A stretch of DNA of 64,000 nt, taken from Cryoendolithus antarcticus (lineage: Eukaryota; Ascomycota; Dothideomycetes; Cladosporiales; Cladosporiaceae). The translations under genes and the position numbers were made by a program. The stretch covers positions 1 through 64,000 of the forward strand of contig NAJO01000021.1 of the NCBI GenBank assembly GCA_002077065.1. Direction: 5' to 3'. This document shows, one piece after another, positions 1 to 10,173 of this stretch. The first letter of the stretch is position 1; every line of letters starts with the position of its first letter. A model generated the notes under the pieces. That model had not been told where the DNA came from, did not search any database, and saw only the letters and a program-made list of their open reading frames with translations.

Positions 1-755
1 AGTTGAGGTAGTCTTGATGGAGCCTGAGAGGGGGGTGAATCTACTGAGGACAACCAGGGGCCGGATTGTGAAGCCCACAGCAAGGGCCAGGGCCTCAAAC
101 CCGCGCAGTGGATAGACTGATTCTAGAGCTTTGACTGGCTATCACAACATGATAATAGACTTGGTATTGAGTGATCTAGAGCCTCAGAACAACTGCTCAA
201 TATCAATGCCAAGAGCGTGCACGCGCTGTCTGCGTGCACGGACTGTCCGAGACTTCTATCTTCCACCGCCGATGCGCGACAAAAGTCACATATGCTTGCG
301 TACCCGCAGCAGCCTTTGCAACTCCTAATTCAGGAAGACAAAGCTTTGCGAAGTAATCGTCGACCAGACAACTGCTTGGCGTGTGGCACACTCGCTCGGC
401 CTCTACGGTATTCTGCCGTTTGCCTATGATGGATTTCAGTGTGAAATGCACAGCCTCTGTGTGGATGTGGAATAAACTATCGTCTTAGGCGGAGTACAAG
501 CGTCCAATGGGCGGAGCTAAGCTTTGGGCTAAAATTGGGAAACTTGAGTTCGTATCGCCTCAGGCACACATAATGCATAGTGCGCGACACGATGTTCGTC
601 ACCATATATAGGCCTCCACCGCAGGACATGTGGATAAAAGAGACATCAATTACGACACGAGACCACCTCAGAACAGCGCTGACTTACCTCCCACACGCAA
701 TCTCCACGTCAACTATCGCCTTTCCGCCCTCACATCGGCAGCCATACCGGAAGCC
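1..755. other. Intergenic, 5' flank of the small secreted protein gene
   Basis: No coding region is supported here. The short open frames overlap one another on both strands and lack family features. A TATA-type sequence lies at 605-610, about 150 bases upstream of the next start codon. Confidence 0.5.
605..610 (+). promoter_or_regulatory. TATA-box-like element
   Basis: TATATA lies about 146 bases upstream of the ATG at 756. It is the only good TATA match close to this gene. That spacing would leave a 5' leader of roughly 100 bases. This is inferred from sequence only. Confidence 0.35.
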
Positions 756-1109
756 ATGAAGAGGATTATCCTCGCCATTGCCGCCACGTTGGCGACGCTC
801 GCAGCTGCAGACGTACGAATATACAGCGACATGTATTGCGAGAGCAGCGACGAGAGCGTGGTACAGACCAAGGCGGGTTACTGCTGCGACCTACCGGAGG
901 GTCGAAACAGCGCGGGGGGCTGCTCTAAGTATCACGACCTGAAGATCTTTGACGGTCCGCGCTGCACTGGGTGAGTGATTGTCGAGAGTATCGAAGCATC
1001 GAGTGCGACGGAGGCGGCTGACAGTCTGTGCAGCGACTCGGTTATCGTGAAGCCGCAATGGTGCGCGGCCGTTGGGGATCGCGCTGTTGCTTCAATTATG
1101 TGCTTGTAG
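756..1109 (+). CDS. Small secreted cysteine-rich protein (two exons)
   Basis: Exon 1 is 756-970 and exon 2 is 1034-1109. The 63-nt intron 971-1033 starts GTGAGT, has a CTGAC branch site and ends TGCAG. The joined frame encodes 96 residues. The N-terminus is a clear signal peptide (basic Lys2-Arg3, then an Ala/Leu/Ile core to about residue 19). The mature part, about 78 residues, has seven cysteines including a Cys-Cys pair. No known domain was recognised. Size, secretion and cysteine content match the fungal small secreted protein class, which includes effectors and surface proteins, but that role is not shown. An upstream in-frame non-ATG extension was discarded because the signal peptide begins exactly at this ATG. 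Confidence 0.7.
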
Positions 1110-2352
1110 CCTGACGGAATTGGGATTGAGGATGTTTGAGGAAGACCTTTCGCGCGAATGGGCGGAATTCAATGTGGTAAGGTGCAGGAAGCCAGGACTA
1201 CTTATCTTGTGAGCTGTATGGTGTATCGAGTGCGAACTACCTTCAAGCTTACATCAGTCTGAAGACACACAATAAGCGGTATTTCCTCGTTACTAAGGCG
1301 TCTTCACACTGAAGCGCAACCATCGACGGTCGATCGCTGGGCTCGCTCGAGCATTGCATCGCTGCGCACTACGCTACCTCAAGCTTTGTGAACACTATCT
1401 CGTCGGCTCTGCAGGAGTACATCGACAGGTCTGTTGTGCGTAGCATTGGCACAGGACCGCTCGGAGCTTTGGAGAAGCGGAACATTGCATCAAGCCGATG
1501 GATCGTAGAGCGCCGTGCGTGGCTTGATACCCTTGTGAAGTGGCGAACAACCTAGGTCTCGAGCTCAACCTGGATAGCCGCAGTGCTCGCTCATTGCATC
1601 AGTGCTGCGCTGATGGACGGTATGTCGATGTTTCCCGACGTTCTCGCTTAGGAACCCCGTTTACATCCAACGTTCGATCTTGACAGGGCTGTCTCGTGCT
1701 GTCCCCAACCCTTCAGTCGATGTCGCCCGTGAGAAGAGGCTTGGGGCACGCTTGCCAAAACCTTGTGTCCCTTGCCAGTATCCGACGGGAAATACCTCTG
1801 TGATGGTGCAGATTTGGGGACATGTTCGGAAAATTGAATCAAATTCGCACGCGTCGAGAGCGGAGTGAACGACGCGTTTGAAAGCTTATGTTCACCCGAC
1901 ATCCTGGACGAGCACAGACGCTGTCACTTTCAGCCTATCGACGGCCGTTGTGACACTGTAATATGAAACACGTCGTGAGAGGTATCCTGCCGAGATTGTG
2001 AAATGCGATGACGAGGCAGTCGAGTGAGGTGTGATATTGATCATGGTTTGAAGCTCTCATACCTTCCCGTTCTTGAGTTCGAGGCACACGTCGAGGCAAC
2101 AGCATTGGACCTCGCTGCTCGCCTTGACCATACATGTACATGTACTTACCCCTCGGCCATACACAATTGCCCTTCACAGTCCCCTCGAGGCTGTCCGCCA
2201 AAGTCGATATCCGGTGCGACCTACTTGGCCTCGAACGTTACTCAGTCGTCGGCCCAACAAACAAGGACCTCGTTTGCGAAGAGATCGCTGTCGTCAGCTC
2301 GCTCGACCATTGTACACGACACTGATGTAGCTAGGCTACCAGCGACCTCAAC
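1110..2352. other. Intergenic region upstream of KAR9, with an orphan open stretch
   Basis: No complete gene is supported. On the + strand, 1313-1555 is open for 80 codons and reads like plausible protein with a Lys-Arg site, but it begins at a TGA and has no start ATG. It could be a terminal exon or a decayed fragment. The remainder is probably the KAR9 promoter and leader. Confidence 0.4.
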
Positions 2353-5052
2353 ATGCCTTCGCGGCGCGGCGGTGGAGGTGGAGGCGGAGTGAGGTTGAGT
2401 GGCGGGCCTGCTCTCAGCGAGACAGAGATGTCAAGCTCCGTTCTGGAAAGCGATATCAACTCCTCGCCCATCAGCCTCGGGACTCGACTAGTGCTGTCAG
2501 ACTCGGAAGATGACTTGGCAGATACTCACAAGTATCGAATGCCGGATATGGGCAAGACGCGATTACACATACGGACCAAGGAACCCATGAGCCCAAATCC
2601 AAGACATGGGCGAGGAAGTCCGAGAGACGTTACAACACCTACAACGCCGCGTTCGATACGAAACGGTCGAGCTGCTACCTTTACCAATGGCTCACCACGG
2701 GCAGGGAGGTCAACGGTTGTACTGGATGACTCTCCCCGAGGGAGCATATCGCTCAAGGGCAGCGGCGACAATGTCAGTGACAGTGATTTTGTCAACTCAG
2801 GATTGTCACGTGCAGGTTCCATATACTCATTGTCGAGAGTGAGCTTCACTGGTCAGCTATCCCAGCTCACGTCAATGCGACTGCCCGATGCGAACACGCT
2901 GGCGAGACGAATGTCGTCAATTCCGACTGCGACGGAGGCAGCCAAGGCCCTCTCGGATGCTTCAGAGCAGATTCTACTATGGATCAGCAAAGCGGCCGAA
3001 GTGCTCGCCGGATTGGATTCCGAGGATGACGTAGAATGGGCAGCAGCTGGTGGAAGAGAAGGCATTGAAGAGGTGGACGCAGCCATTGATCGGTTTGAAC
3101 GACTTGTGCAGGTGTACATTGTGTCGATCGAGCGGCTGCAGACTCGAGACGATGTTGCAAAGCTGTCGGTGGCAGCATTGAGGGAGAACGTTACGCAGCT
3201 GGAAAGAGTCATTGTGGCATGGAAGCAGATCAAGGAGACGTTGAAGAGTATCAAGGTACAGGTTGAGATTGCGATGGAGTGGCAGGAGCTTTGGGACACA
3301 GTGCTGGGCGAGATCGGGCAAGAGATGGACTCTCTTGATCGGCTAGTCTTCCAGATGGAGGAGAAGCGGCATGAAGGTGTCTTCGCCGTGGGTGGATCCA
3401 TCGATCTGACCGAGTTGGAGACCATCGTCGAGGAGAAGCCGAAGGCTGGCGACAGAGCAAGGAATCGGTTCAGCATGCCTCCGCCTTTCTCACCGAGCTC
3501 ACCGATACATACGCCAGATACAGAAGAGAACAAGGATGACTCCTCGCTTCTGGCATTATACGCGAGGATGCAACCTCTTCGAGCCTCTTTAGACTTCCTA
3601 CCAATGCGACTGTCGACCTTCCACGGCCGTGGCAGTGCAAACTTTCCGACCGCATGCGAGGATCTGGAGCATCGCCGCGATACCCTCGAAGCACAGTGGA
3701 AAAGACTCGAAGGCGACGCTGAGTCGCTGCGTCGTGAACTCGGCGAAGATCGATGGGTCTCCGTTTTCCGCAATGCTGGGCGCCAGGCACTGAAGATGTG
3801 CGAGTCGGTTTCTCGTAGCTTTAAGAAGCTCAAGGAGCACATGGATGCGGGAGAGTTCCTGAGCAATCCGCTCGCAGTGAACAAGATGGTCGAGAACTAT
3901 GATGCGAAGAAGCTACACTACGGGCCAGCGATCGAACGCGTGCTAGCTATCATCGATAGAGGAGTGACAGATCGACTGACTGTCAACGGGGAGATCTTGC
4001 GTTTGCAGGCTGACATGAAGCGAAGATGGTCCTCACTACAAGCCGACATGCGCGACTTAGACGCCGCCCTCGAGGGTCTAAATGATGCGCGCGAGAAGCA
4101 GCTTCGAGACTCGGTCTCCACTGTCTTGTCTAGTGAAAGATCAGTCAATGGAAGCCTTCTCGACGGCACACCAGGGAGCTCGCCCGCTAGCAGTGTAGTG
4201 GGTAACAGCAGAACCAGCAGCTTACAACTGTCGAGAACGCCTGTGCCCTTGACCAACGGCAAGCTGAGATCAGGGAGCTTTACCACTAGTAGGCACTTGC
4301 ACAATGCCGATCGCCAGGCATCGTCCAGCTCGATCCCAACGCGCACGCCGCTGACGCTATTAACACTCTCTGGTATGCGCTCGAGCGCGTCTCCGTCGCC
4401 TTACATGGCACCAAGGACTACCAGCGCAATGTCGTGTTCCAGTCGCAAGCCAGACAACCGTCCTCGATTCGTGAGCGCGGCGAAGTCTGAGTCGCGAGAT
4501 TTTGCGCCGCTATCCAAGTTCGAGCCTTCTCCGTACGCCAAGACACCTGTCGAGAAGAAACCCTACGCTCCTCGCTTCCCGAGCTTGACTCCACCCTCCA
4601 TGATCGACCGGCGCATGACCCCGAGCCGCAACTTTAGTGCCCCTGTGACACAGCCCAACACAGCCTCTAGACGACCACAATCACGTCTCGAGTTGCTACC
4701 GAGGAAGTCTTCCCTCCCGATGCCGACGACGCCTTCAGCTCGTCCTGGAAGCGCAGCCACGTTCAAATACCCCTCGTCAAACTTGCGGTATGCTTCTGGT
4801 GGTAGTATAGGCTACGCTCGTACTTACGACGCTGTCGGAAGTACCCCGGAGATGCCGCTAGAGCAGACTACGGATGGCAACGAAGCAGATTGCGAGTCGC
4901 CACTTGCGTCTGCGCTACGTCGGCCGCCTAGCTCGCTCGAACAAAGTGGAAGAAGGAGCAGCATGCTTCCGGCGAGGTCTGCAAGTCGATTCGGGGAGGG
5001 CAGTATCGGGATGGCGACGGGCGACAAGCACAAGCCGAGATGGAAAGGATGA
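2353..5052 (+). CDS. KAR9: KAR9-like spindle-positioning / cortical protein
   Basis: This is a single-exon frame of 899 residues starting at ATG 2353. Residues about 180-560 are a predicted helical region that I recognise as the fungal KAR9 family, including the acidic Asp-Asp-Val-Glu-Trp-Ala stretch followed by Gly-Gly-Arg-Glu-Gly. Kar9 links the plus ends of astral microtubules, through the EB1 protein Bim1, to type V myosin and so orients the mitotic spindle. The last ~330 residues are Ser/Pro/Arg-rich and disordered. They contain an SxIP-type EB1-binding motif at residues 659-662 (Ser-Ser-Ile-Pro followed by Thr-Arg-Thr-Pro). The C-terminus ends in a basic Lys-Pro-Arg-Trp-Lys segment typical of the family. 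The Gly-rich N-terminus is low complexity. Confidence 0.83.
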   Translation: MPSRRGGGGGGGVRLSGGPALSETEMSSSVLESDINSSPISLGTRLVLSDSEDDLADTHKYRMPDMGKTRLHIRTKEPMSPNPRHGRGSPRDVTTPTTPRSIRNGRAATFTNGSPRAGRSTVVLDDSPRGSISLKGSGDNVSDSDFVNSGLSRAGSIYSLSRVSFTGQLSQLTSMRLPDANTLARRMSSIPTATEAAKALSDASEQILLWISKAAEVLAGLDSEDDVEWAAAGGREGIEEVDAAIDRFERLVQVYIVSIERLQTRDDVAKLSVAALRENVTQLERVIVAWKQIKETLKSIKVQVEIAMEWQELWDTVLGEIGQEMDSLDRLVFQMEEKRHEGVFAVGGSIDLTELETIVEEKPKAGDRARNRFSMPPPFSPSSPIHTPDTEENKDDSSLLALYARMQPLRASLDFLPMRLSTFHGRGSANFPTACEDLEHRRDTLEAQWKRLEGDAESLRRELGEDRWVSVFRNAGRQALKMCESVSRSFKKLKEHMDAGEFLSNPLAVNKMVENYDAKKLHYGPAIERVLAIIDRGVTDRLTVNGEILRLQADMKRRWSSLQADMRDLDAALEGLNDAREKQLRDSVSTVLSSERSVNGSLLDGTPGSSPASSVVGNSRTSSLQLSRTPVPLTNGKLRSGSFTTSRHLHNADRQASSSSIPTRTPLTLLTLSGMRSSASPSPYMAPRTTSAMSCSSRKPDNRPRFVSAAKSESRDFAPLSKFEPSPYAKTPVEKKPYAPRFPSLTPPSMIDRRMTPSRNFSAPVTQPNTASRRPQSRLELLPRKSSLPMPTTPSARPGSAATFKYPSSNLRYASGGSIGYARTYDAVGSTPEMPLEQTTDGNEADCESPLASALRRPPSSLEQSGRRSSMLPARSASRFGEGSIGMATGDKHKPRWKG

Positions 5053-5800
5053 GCTCGGTGTATGTGTTTGGGTGTAAACGAGAAGACCCGAAGGTGCGAG
5101 CGCACGCTTCACGGTCATAGAGATCGTATCTCAAGGCTTGAGTCCTAATGCATTTTCCAGCGAAACGTAACGAGAAAAGTGCTCTCGGCAGCTCAACGTT
5201 AAGCACGGGATAGCCATGCTCACACATACTGGGACTTTGCAAGCAATGTATGTACGCACCATAGGCCTGCAGACCGCAGACCTGGTCCGTCGCCTTGTTC
5301 AACTGGGGTGCAATGCTAAATCGCTACACACGAGACCGCAGAAGCACAAGAATCATGCTGGTGTATACAGATCTCTGTTTGAAATTACCTCTCCGCGCAA
5401 TCTCCAGCAGCTCGGCCGGTCCTGCCCTGAACCTCCGGGGGTCCTCGTGCATCACCACGTCCGACGTGGCCCCGAGCAAGAGACAGACGGTCCCCGTACC
5501 GTCAATCCAGTCCTGCTCTGCGCCTGTGAGCGAGTTTCTCATTGGCGTAATAGCCAAAGAACCCGAAACCCGCAGTGATAGTACAGGAACATCACCGGGT
5601 TACTTGAGGCAGTCGGATAAGGAAGCACGAGGTATCATACACGCTCTGTCTATCGTTTCGAATCTTGATCGACCTATTCGCTCCACAACCCCTCGAAGTA
5701 GTTGCCATTCCCCATGACTCTTCCCATTAACCCATCAACTTGCATCGAACCCCCAAACGCTTGTACGCTTCTACGTCACAGACTCTCAATTCACTCCAGT
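5053..5800. other. Intergenic between convergent KAR9 and the DUF7702 gene
   Basis: Short overlapping frames on both strands have no protein-like features. Nothing is supported beyond 3' flanking sequence of the two convergent genes. Confidence 0.5.
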
Positions 5801-6619
5801 TTAGTGTCCGGGCTTGACACCCCTCTCCATCCCAACACCGAGGCCCTGTTGCCCTCGCACCGAGTAGTGGTTTTCATCCATCACCGGCGTCAACAGCCCA
5901 GCGACCATAAACACTAGCACGATCACAGCCTCCATAGCAAATTGCATGAGAGCCTGCACCCACATCGAAATATCAAATCGGTAGAACGGCGAGGTCTTCG
6001 AGCTTGAGAAACCCACTGCCAGGGTGTAGACGAGCCTTACTAGCAAGAAGGGCAACGCCGCAACGCAGGCGTAGAGCAGCTTGTGCTCGGCGGACAGGAC
6101 GTGGCTGGCGCGCGACAGCGTGAGTAGCGTGATGGCTACGACGGCCAGGTAGACGACGAAGAAGAGCGCCGCGGCGACTTTGGACATCGTGGCACCTTGC
6201 GAGGCGTCTTTAGGATTGCTGCTGCCGAAGTCGGTGCTGCCAACGATAGCGACGATTAGGGCGACGAGTGAGACTAGTTGCACTGGGCGGAAAACTCTCC
6301 GCGGTAGGCCGCTGTCTTGCATGCCGGTGTTTATCCGCATGAGCTGGAAGAGGGCTAGGAGTAGTAGAGGAGCGGTGCCGACGCTGTTACAGATGAAGTA
6401 GGTTGTTTGGAGGTCTTTGTTCGTGGAGTGATTGGTTTCGGCGTAGAGTAGGCAGGCGGACCCGATTAGGCGGAGGAGGGAGAGGAGGAGCATATAGAAC
6501 CAGCCTGATTCGCGGCGGAACCCGTGGCGGAGGCAGAGGAAGATGCTCAGGAGGAGGATGGGGGAGAAGAAGGCGGTTTCGATGATGGCGAGAATGCCCT
6601 TGCCGTCGAGGGAAGACAT
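5801..6619 (-). CDS. Seven-helix integral membrane protein, DUF7702 type
   Basis: A single exon of 272 residues starts at ATG 6619. About seven hydrophobic helices span almost the whole protein, the first at about residues 8-28 and the last near 235-255. The C-terminal tail is short and soluble. Length, helix spacing and conserved features, such as an Arg-rich loop after helix 1 and an Asn-Ser-Val-Gly-Thr-Ala-Pro segment near residue 78, fit the fungal DUF7702 family of unknown function. Members resemble RTA1-like and GPCR-like seven-helix proteins in topology only. No ligand or partner can be inferred. Confidence 0.78.
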   Translation of the reverse strand: MSSLDGKGILAIIETAFFSPILLLSIFLCLRHGFRRESGWFYMLLLSLLRLIGSACLLYAETNHSTNKDLQTTYFICNSVGTAPLLLLALFQLMRINTGMQDSGLPRRVFRPVQLVSLVALIVAIVGSTDFGSSNPKDASQGATMSKVAAALFFVVYLAVVAITLLTLSRASHVLSAEHKLLYACVAALPFLLVRLVYTLAVGFSSSKTSPFYRFDISMWVQALMQFAMEAVIVLVFMVAGLLTPVMDENHYSVRGQQGLGVGMERGVKPGH

Positions 6620-7553
6620 CTTGTGTTGAGGGCTTGGGGTAGTCGGGTAGCGAGTTCGTTGTGGTGGGGTTTTTAAGAAACAGCGCTTGAAGGAGGAGTG
6701 TGGAAGGTAGCGCTGGATGGGAGACTTTGTTGCTTACTTGTCTGGCTTGAAAGAGAGAAGGGCATACTATATACCGCGAAGCTGCTGCCATTGAGTGCGG
6801 TGCGCATTGGCAGCGCTGCGACGGAGACCCCATGCGGCATGCTCTCGCGACTGCCACTGACTGTGAGCATCAATCAACGCCGCAGTAACCGACACCGTAA
6901 GCGGCATGCTGTTCGTCGACGCATTGTCGTGCCACCCCTACGTCGCAAGATAGCAGGCCTCTGAGTGCCAGCTGAGCGAGACGATGATCTCTACTCCTAG
7001 GCGCAGTCAAGACCACCAAGCGTCGCTTTAACACGGCTTCGCGCGTGTGCCAGGCAGCGATTTGTTTTGTGATGGGATTGGAGCGCAGGTATTCCTTACC
7101 TGACGTCGTTGAGCGCAACACAGCCTCAGGTCGCCGTGCATGCCGGATGCGGTTAGCTTGCGCTGACAGCACAGCCAAGCATCATGGCGTGAGCTTGTTG
7201 CTCTGCCAAGCAGCGACGTAGCATTGCCAGTACCATCTTTAGGTCCAGGACGATCGTGGTGCCGAAATGAGACCACATTGATACATCAGATCTCTGACTC
7301 AGCCGGTGAGAGCACCCTGCATCTCATCAGTCGTACGAAGGCATCGCGCATCTGGCAGCGGATCTGCGCCCTTTGATGACCCATTGCAGGACTTCTGTTG
7401 GTATTGTAGAGACACAGCAGACACTCCGCCCGTGCCGACGGCCACAGTATAGTACCTGCATCTGAGCTCATACCCCTGCTTTCCCAAGGGGAACTGAGGG
7501 CTCCGTGTGCGACTATCTACTGCATCATAGTAGTGAGAGTCTTGTCGTTGGCT
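6620..7553. other. Divergent promoter region
   Basis: About 930 bases separate the DUF7702 start and the C11orf54-like start. Small open frames here are not protein-like. No repeat or RNA gene was recognised. Confidence 0.5.
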
Positions 7554-8501
7554 ATGACCCCATTACTGCCCACAAGCAAGTACACCTTGACTCCCCCACC
7601 TCTCGAAGACCTAGCAACAAGGCTCCAATCAGCGCTGGCGAAGAACTATGGTCACTCCTCAGTTACCGTATCCCAATGTCCCGACCTCCGTCTCCCGCCC
7701 TTCCATCTCGCCACGCAAGGTCTCTCAAGCAACGAATGCATAGCAGACGTCGGCGGCCAGGCGAATCTCTTCCCTAAACCACGGCTAGAGTGCAAGTACT
7801 CCCTTCTCAAGATTGCGAAGGCGATGGAGATGGGTCCCGAGGTAGGGAGTCTGGTTGGAGCCGGCGCAGGACCGTTTCATGTTGTGGGCCAGAATTGTGA
7901 ACTCGCGCCGACCCTGAGCTGGAAGGGAAGCTTCGAGAACATCGAGAACCGCACGTACGTCGCCAAGATCGCCAAAGATTCCGGCGAGGCCATAGTGAGC
8001 AAGTGCCCGAGTACAGACTGCGCGTTGATGGTCAATCTCTTTGGCTCCTCAGGCTTGCCAGGCCCAGTCCTCAAGATCACCGCGCGCGGACGTCAAGGCA
8101 GCGAAGGCAGCTTCCCCAAATGCATTAGCACTGCGTTGCACGAGGCGTACGGCGACTCTCAACCCGTGAGTCTCGGCGGCGTCTTCCTAGTAAAGTCAGG
8201 CAAAGCACGCTACCACATCATGCCAGACTTTCCCTCTAAACCATTTGGAAGCAGAGACGACGTGGAAGACTGGCTCGCCTACCATACCTTCGCCGCACCA
8301 ATGGTGTGTCTAACCGTCATGCACTCGGCCGACCCGGGACTAGGATTGCGGATGGAGCACACGCATTGCTTCGCTCCTGACAGAAGGAACGCGGGTGGTC
8401 ACTATCATAACGACGTGGAGAGCGAGGATGGGGAGGAGATTGAGTATGAGGCTTACTTCAATACTGCGAAGGCGATCTATCGAATTGATGCACCGAGCTG
8501 A
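7554..8501 (+). CDS. C11orf54-like ester hydrolase (DUF1907)
   Basis: A single exon encodes 315 residues. ATG 7554 is chosen because the frame further upstream opens only from a GTG. The protein matches the DUF1907 family (human C11orf54/PTD012), a zinc-containing ester hydrolase fold. The zinc ligands are visible as a His-x-His pair at 269 and 271, followed by a Gly-Gly-His-x-His segment at 281-285. The N-terminal half contains the family's Asp-Val-Gly-Gly turn and a Gly-Ala-Gly loop. It has no signal peptide and is probably cytosolic. The natural substrate of this family is not settled. The stop lies only 17 bases from the stop of SLD2 on the other strand. Confidence 0.85.
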   Translation: MTPLLPTSKYTLTPPPLEDLATRLQSALAKNYGHSSVTVSQCPDLRLPPFHLATQGLSSNECIADVGGQANLFPKPRLECKYSLLKIAKAMEMGPEVGSLVGAGAGPFHVVGQNCELAPTLSWKGSFENIENRTYVAKIAKDSGEAIVSKCPSTDCALMVNLFGSSGLPGPVLKITARGRQGSEGSFPKCISTALHEAYGDSQPVSLGGVFLVKSGKARYHIMPDFPSKPFGSRDDVEDWLAYHTFAAPMVCLTVMHSADPGLGLRMEHTHCFAPDRRNAGGHYHNDVESEDGEEIEYEAYFNTAKAIYRIDAPS

Positions 8502-8518
8502 GCAAGATGCGGAGGTCA

Positions 8519-9937
8519 TCAGCGTTTGCCGAAACGTTTACCTCCACCCCGTCCGTTGGCCTTGGAGTTCTTGTTCTTGATCTTCAGCTTGTGGAAGTTG
8601 GCGTTGGCTGAGGCGCTGACTTTCTTCGCAACTTTGCTCACGGGTCCGTCTGGTGGTGCAGCATCCGCTACTGCTGCGGTCGATGCCTTTGCCTGCGGCG
8701 GCTTCGCGGACATTGTGGCGATATCTGGCAACTCATCATTGTCGGTATAGTCGGCATCGCCATCCACCACACCTGGCACAGCGCCAGTCTGCCGCGTCTC
8801 ACTAACGACCTCCTCCTCAAGCACATCCTCCAGCTCCGCAGCTTTGCGAGGCTTCCGTAACACCGGCTTGAACTTGTGCGCCTTCGTCGTCCGCTTCAGT
8901 CCCTTCTTCTTCCACACCTTCCTTGGCAGTCCGTTCGGACCCAATGCACCGTGCGCAGCCGGGTCGAACTCATCGTCGCTCTCTTCCGGCCCTTAATCGG
9001 GTCCCAGTGGCATCTCCTGGCTGTCATCAACCATAACCTCAGGTCTTGCTGGTCTCCGCTCTTCGCCTCGGGCTGCTGCCTCGAGCTCGTCCAAGACGTC
9101 CCACTCATCTTCCATGCGCTTGTCTTCGCTCTTCTTCATGTCGCGGATGATACTGCTCAGACTACGGGCTAGCGATCGCCGTGGCGGGAGAGGAGGAAGC
9201 ATTGCAGGGAGCTCTTCGTGATCTTCCTCGATTTGGGCCAAGGGGAAAGACCGACGGAGAAAAGCAGGCGTAGAGAAGGCGCGTTTACTGGTGCCGGGTG
9301 TACCGACATCGAGGGTGTCTCGTTTCCGCTTGAGTGGCGTGCCCGCGAACCTGTCGAGGAAGCGACGGGTGCCTGAGGACTGTGGAGTTCGGGATAGAGC
9401 GTCGAGCGAGGCAATGGACTTAACGGACTTGCTTGGTGTGGCGGCGACCAGAGTGCCGTTGAAAGCTGCGGCATCTGCAGTACCCTTGCTGGGTGTACCG
9501 CTTTCGAGCATGTCGAAAATGCCCAGCACCTGTCCATCGCGTTGAGGTGTAGGTCCAAGCAGGCATTTGATATGCGCCGGAGTGGCTTGATCCTCATTCA
9601 CCGGAGACAACGCTATGGCAGCGAGAGTTTTGTGTGCCGGCACCGCTTTTTGAGGGGTGCCGCGTGAGCTATTCGTAGGCCACTCGCCAAGCGGCTGCAC
9701 ATTTGGTATGGAGCGCCGCGTTGCCCTCCGTGGCGGAGTTGCTCCCACGGGAGCTTCTGGTTGTATGTGGACAGGCTTCGATCTTCCATTGAGTCCATTG
9801 AAGATCTTGTACTTCGCCGCTATCGATTCATCGTTCTTGATGTCGTCTCGTCCAGGTTTTCGGCCATGATCTGCCCGAAAGTTCTTCTCCCAAGTCTTCA
9901 GCTCATCTCGCAGCGCGTTTGCTGCTTGTACACTCAT
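8519..9937 (-). CDS. SLD2: DNA replication regulator SLD2, interrupted by an in-frame TAA
   Basis: ATG 9937 begins the conserved SLD2 N-terminus, with a Leu-Lys-x-Trp-Glu-Lys helix followed by Gly-Arg-Asp-Asp-Ile-Lys. SLD2 binds Dpb11 after CDK phosphorylation to start DNA replication. Many Ser/Thr-Pro sites are visible in residues about 75-250. The frame runs 314 codons to a TAA at 8993-8995. The same frame then continues for 157 codons with sequence that matches the family's conserved basic C-terminus: an acidic patch, then Gly-Pro-Asn-Gly-x-Pro-Arg-Lys-Val-Trp-Lys-Lys-Lys-Gly. The stop therefore splits a conserved protein in the same frame. A CAA-to-TAA change would explain it. It could be a nonsense allele, a base-call error or, less likely, readthrough. 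The truncated product alone may be what is made. Confidence 0.8.
8993..8995 (-). other. Premature TAA inside SLD2
   Basis: This stop codon is followed by GGG, then by in-frame conserved SLD2 sequence. The upstream frame ends Pro-Leu-Gly-Pro-Asp, directly before it. The one possible intron covering it (GT at about 9038, AG just after the TAA) would be 46 nt, not a multiple of three, with a poor donor, and would remove conserved residues. Confidence 0.75.
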
Positions 9938-10129
9938 GATGACGACCTTACGAGCTGTCCAGGCCCGCATCAAGTGATAGGTGAATACACTGAATGGCTT
10001 GAAGTTGACGGAGACGCGCCTGGACGCGTCGCGGGGAGTGGTCTTGGCATCACTTGACACGCAGGCGTTCGCACTTTGCTCTCCCTCCCGCTTCTCTCTC
10101 TCATCCATATCGCATGACACACTCGCCGT

Positions 10130-10173
10130 TACAGATGCACTTATAGCAGCATAGAAGCATGTACGCAGTCCGA
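10130..10173 (+). repeat. Degenerate end of the inverted-repeat element family
   Basis: This segment resembles the right terminal repeat of the element at 11099-11290. Both have a CAG-x-TGCA core, then an ATAG-type centre, then a CAGTCC/CAGACC end. It lies upstream of SLD2, and the rest of the copy is not clear. A second possible degenerate copy spans roughly 10265-10470, with a partial inverted repeat around a GCTGCAACAG core. Both are alignments by eye. Confidence 0.35.

Noticed and set aside
2853..3884. 343-residue minus-strand open frame
   Set aside because: Lies fully antisense to the conserved KAR9 domain, is Ser/Cys-rich in the way expected of a shadow frame, and has no recognisable family.
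8990..9040. Intron that would remove the SLD2 stop codon
   Set aside because: The only GT-AG pair spans 46 nt, shifts the frame, has a weak donor and would delete conserved residues.
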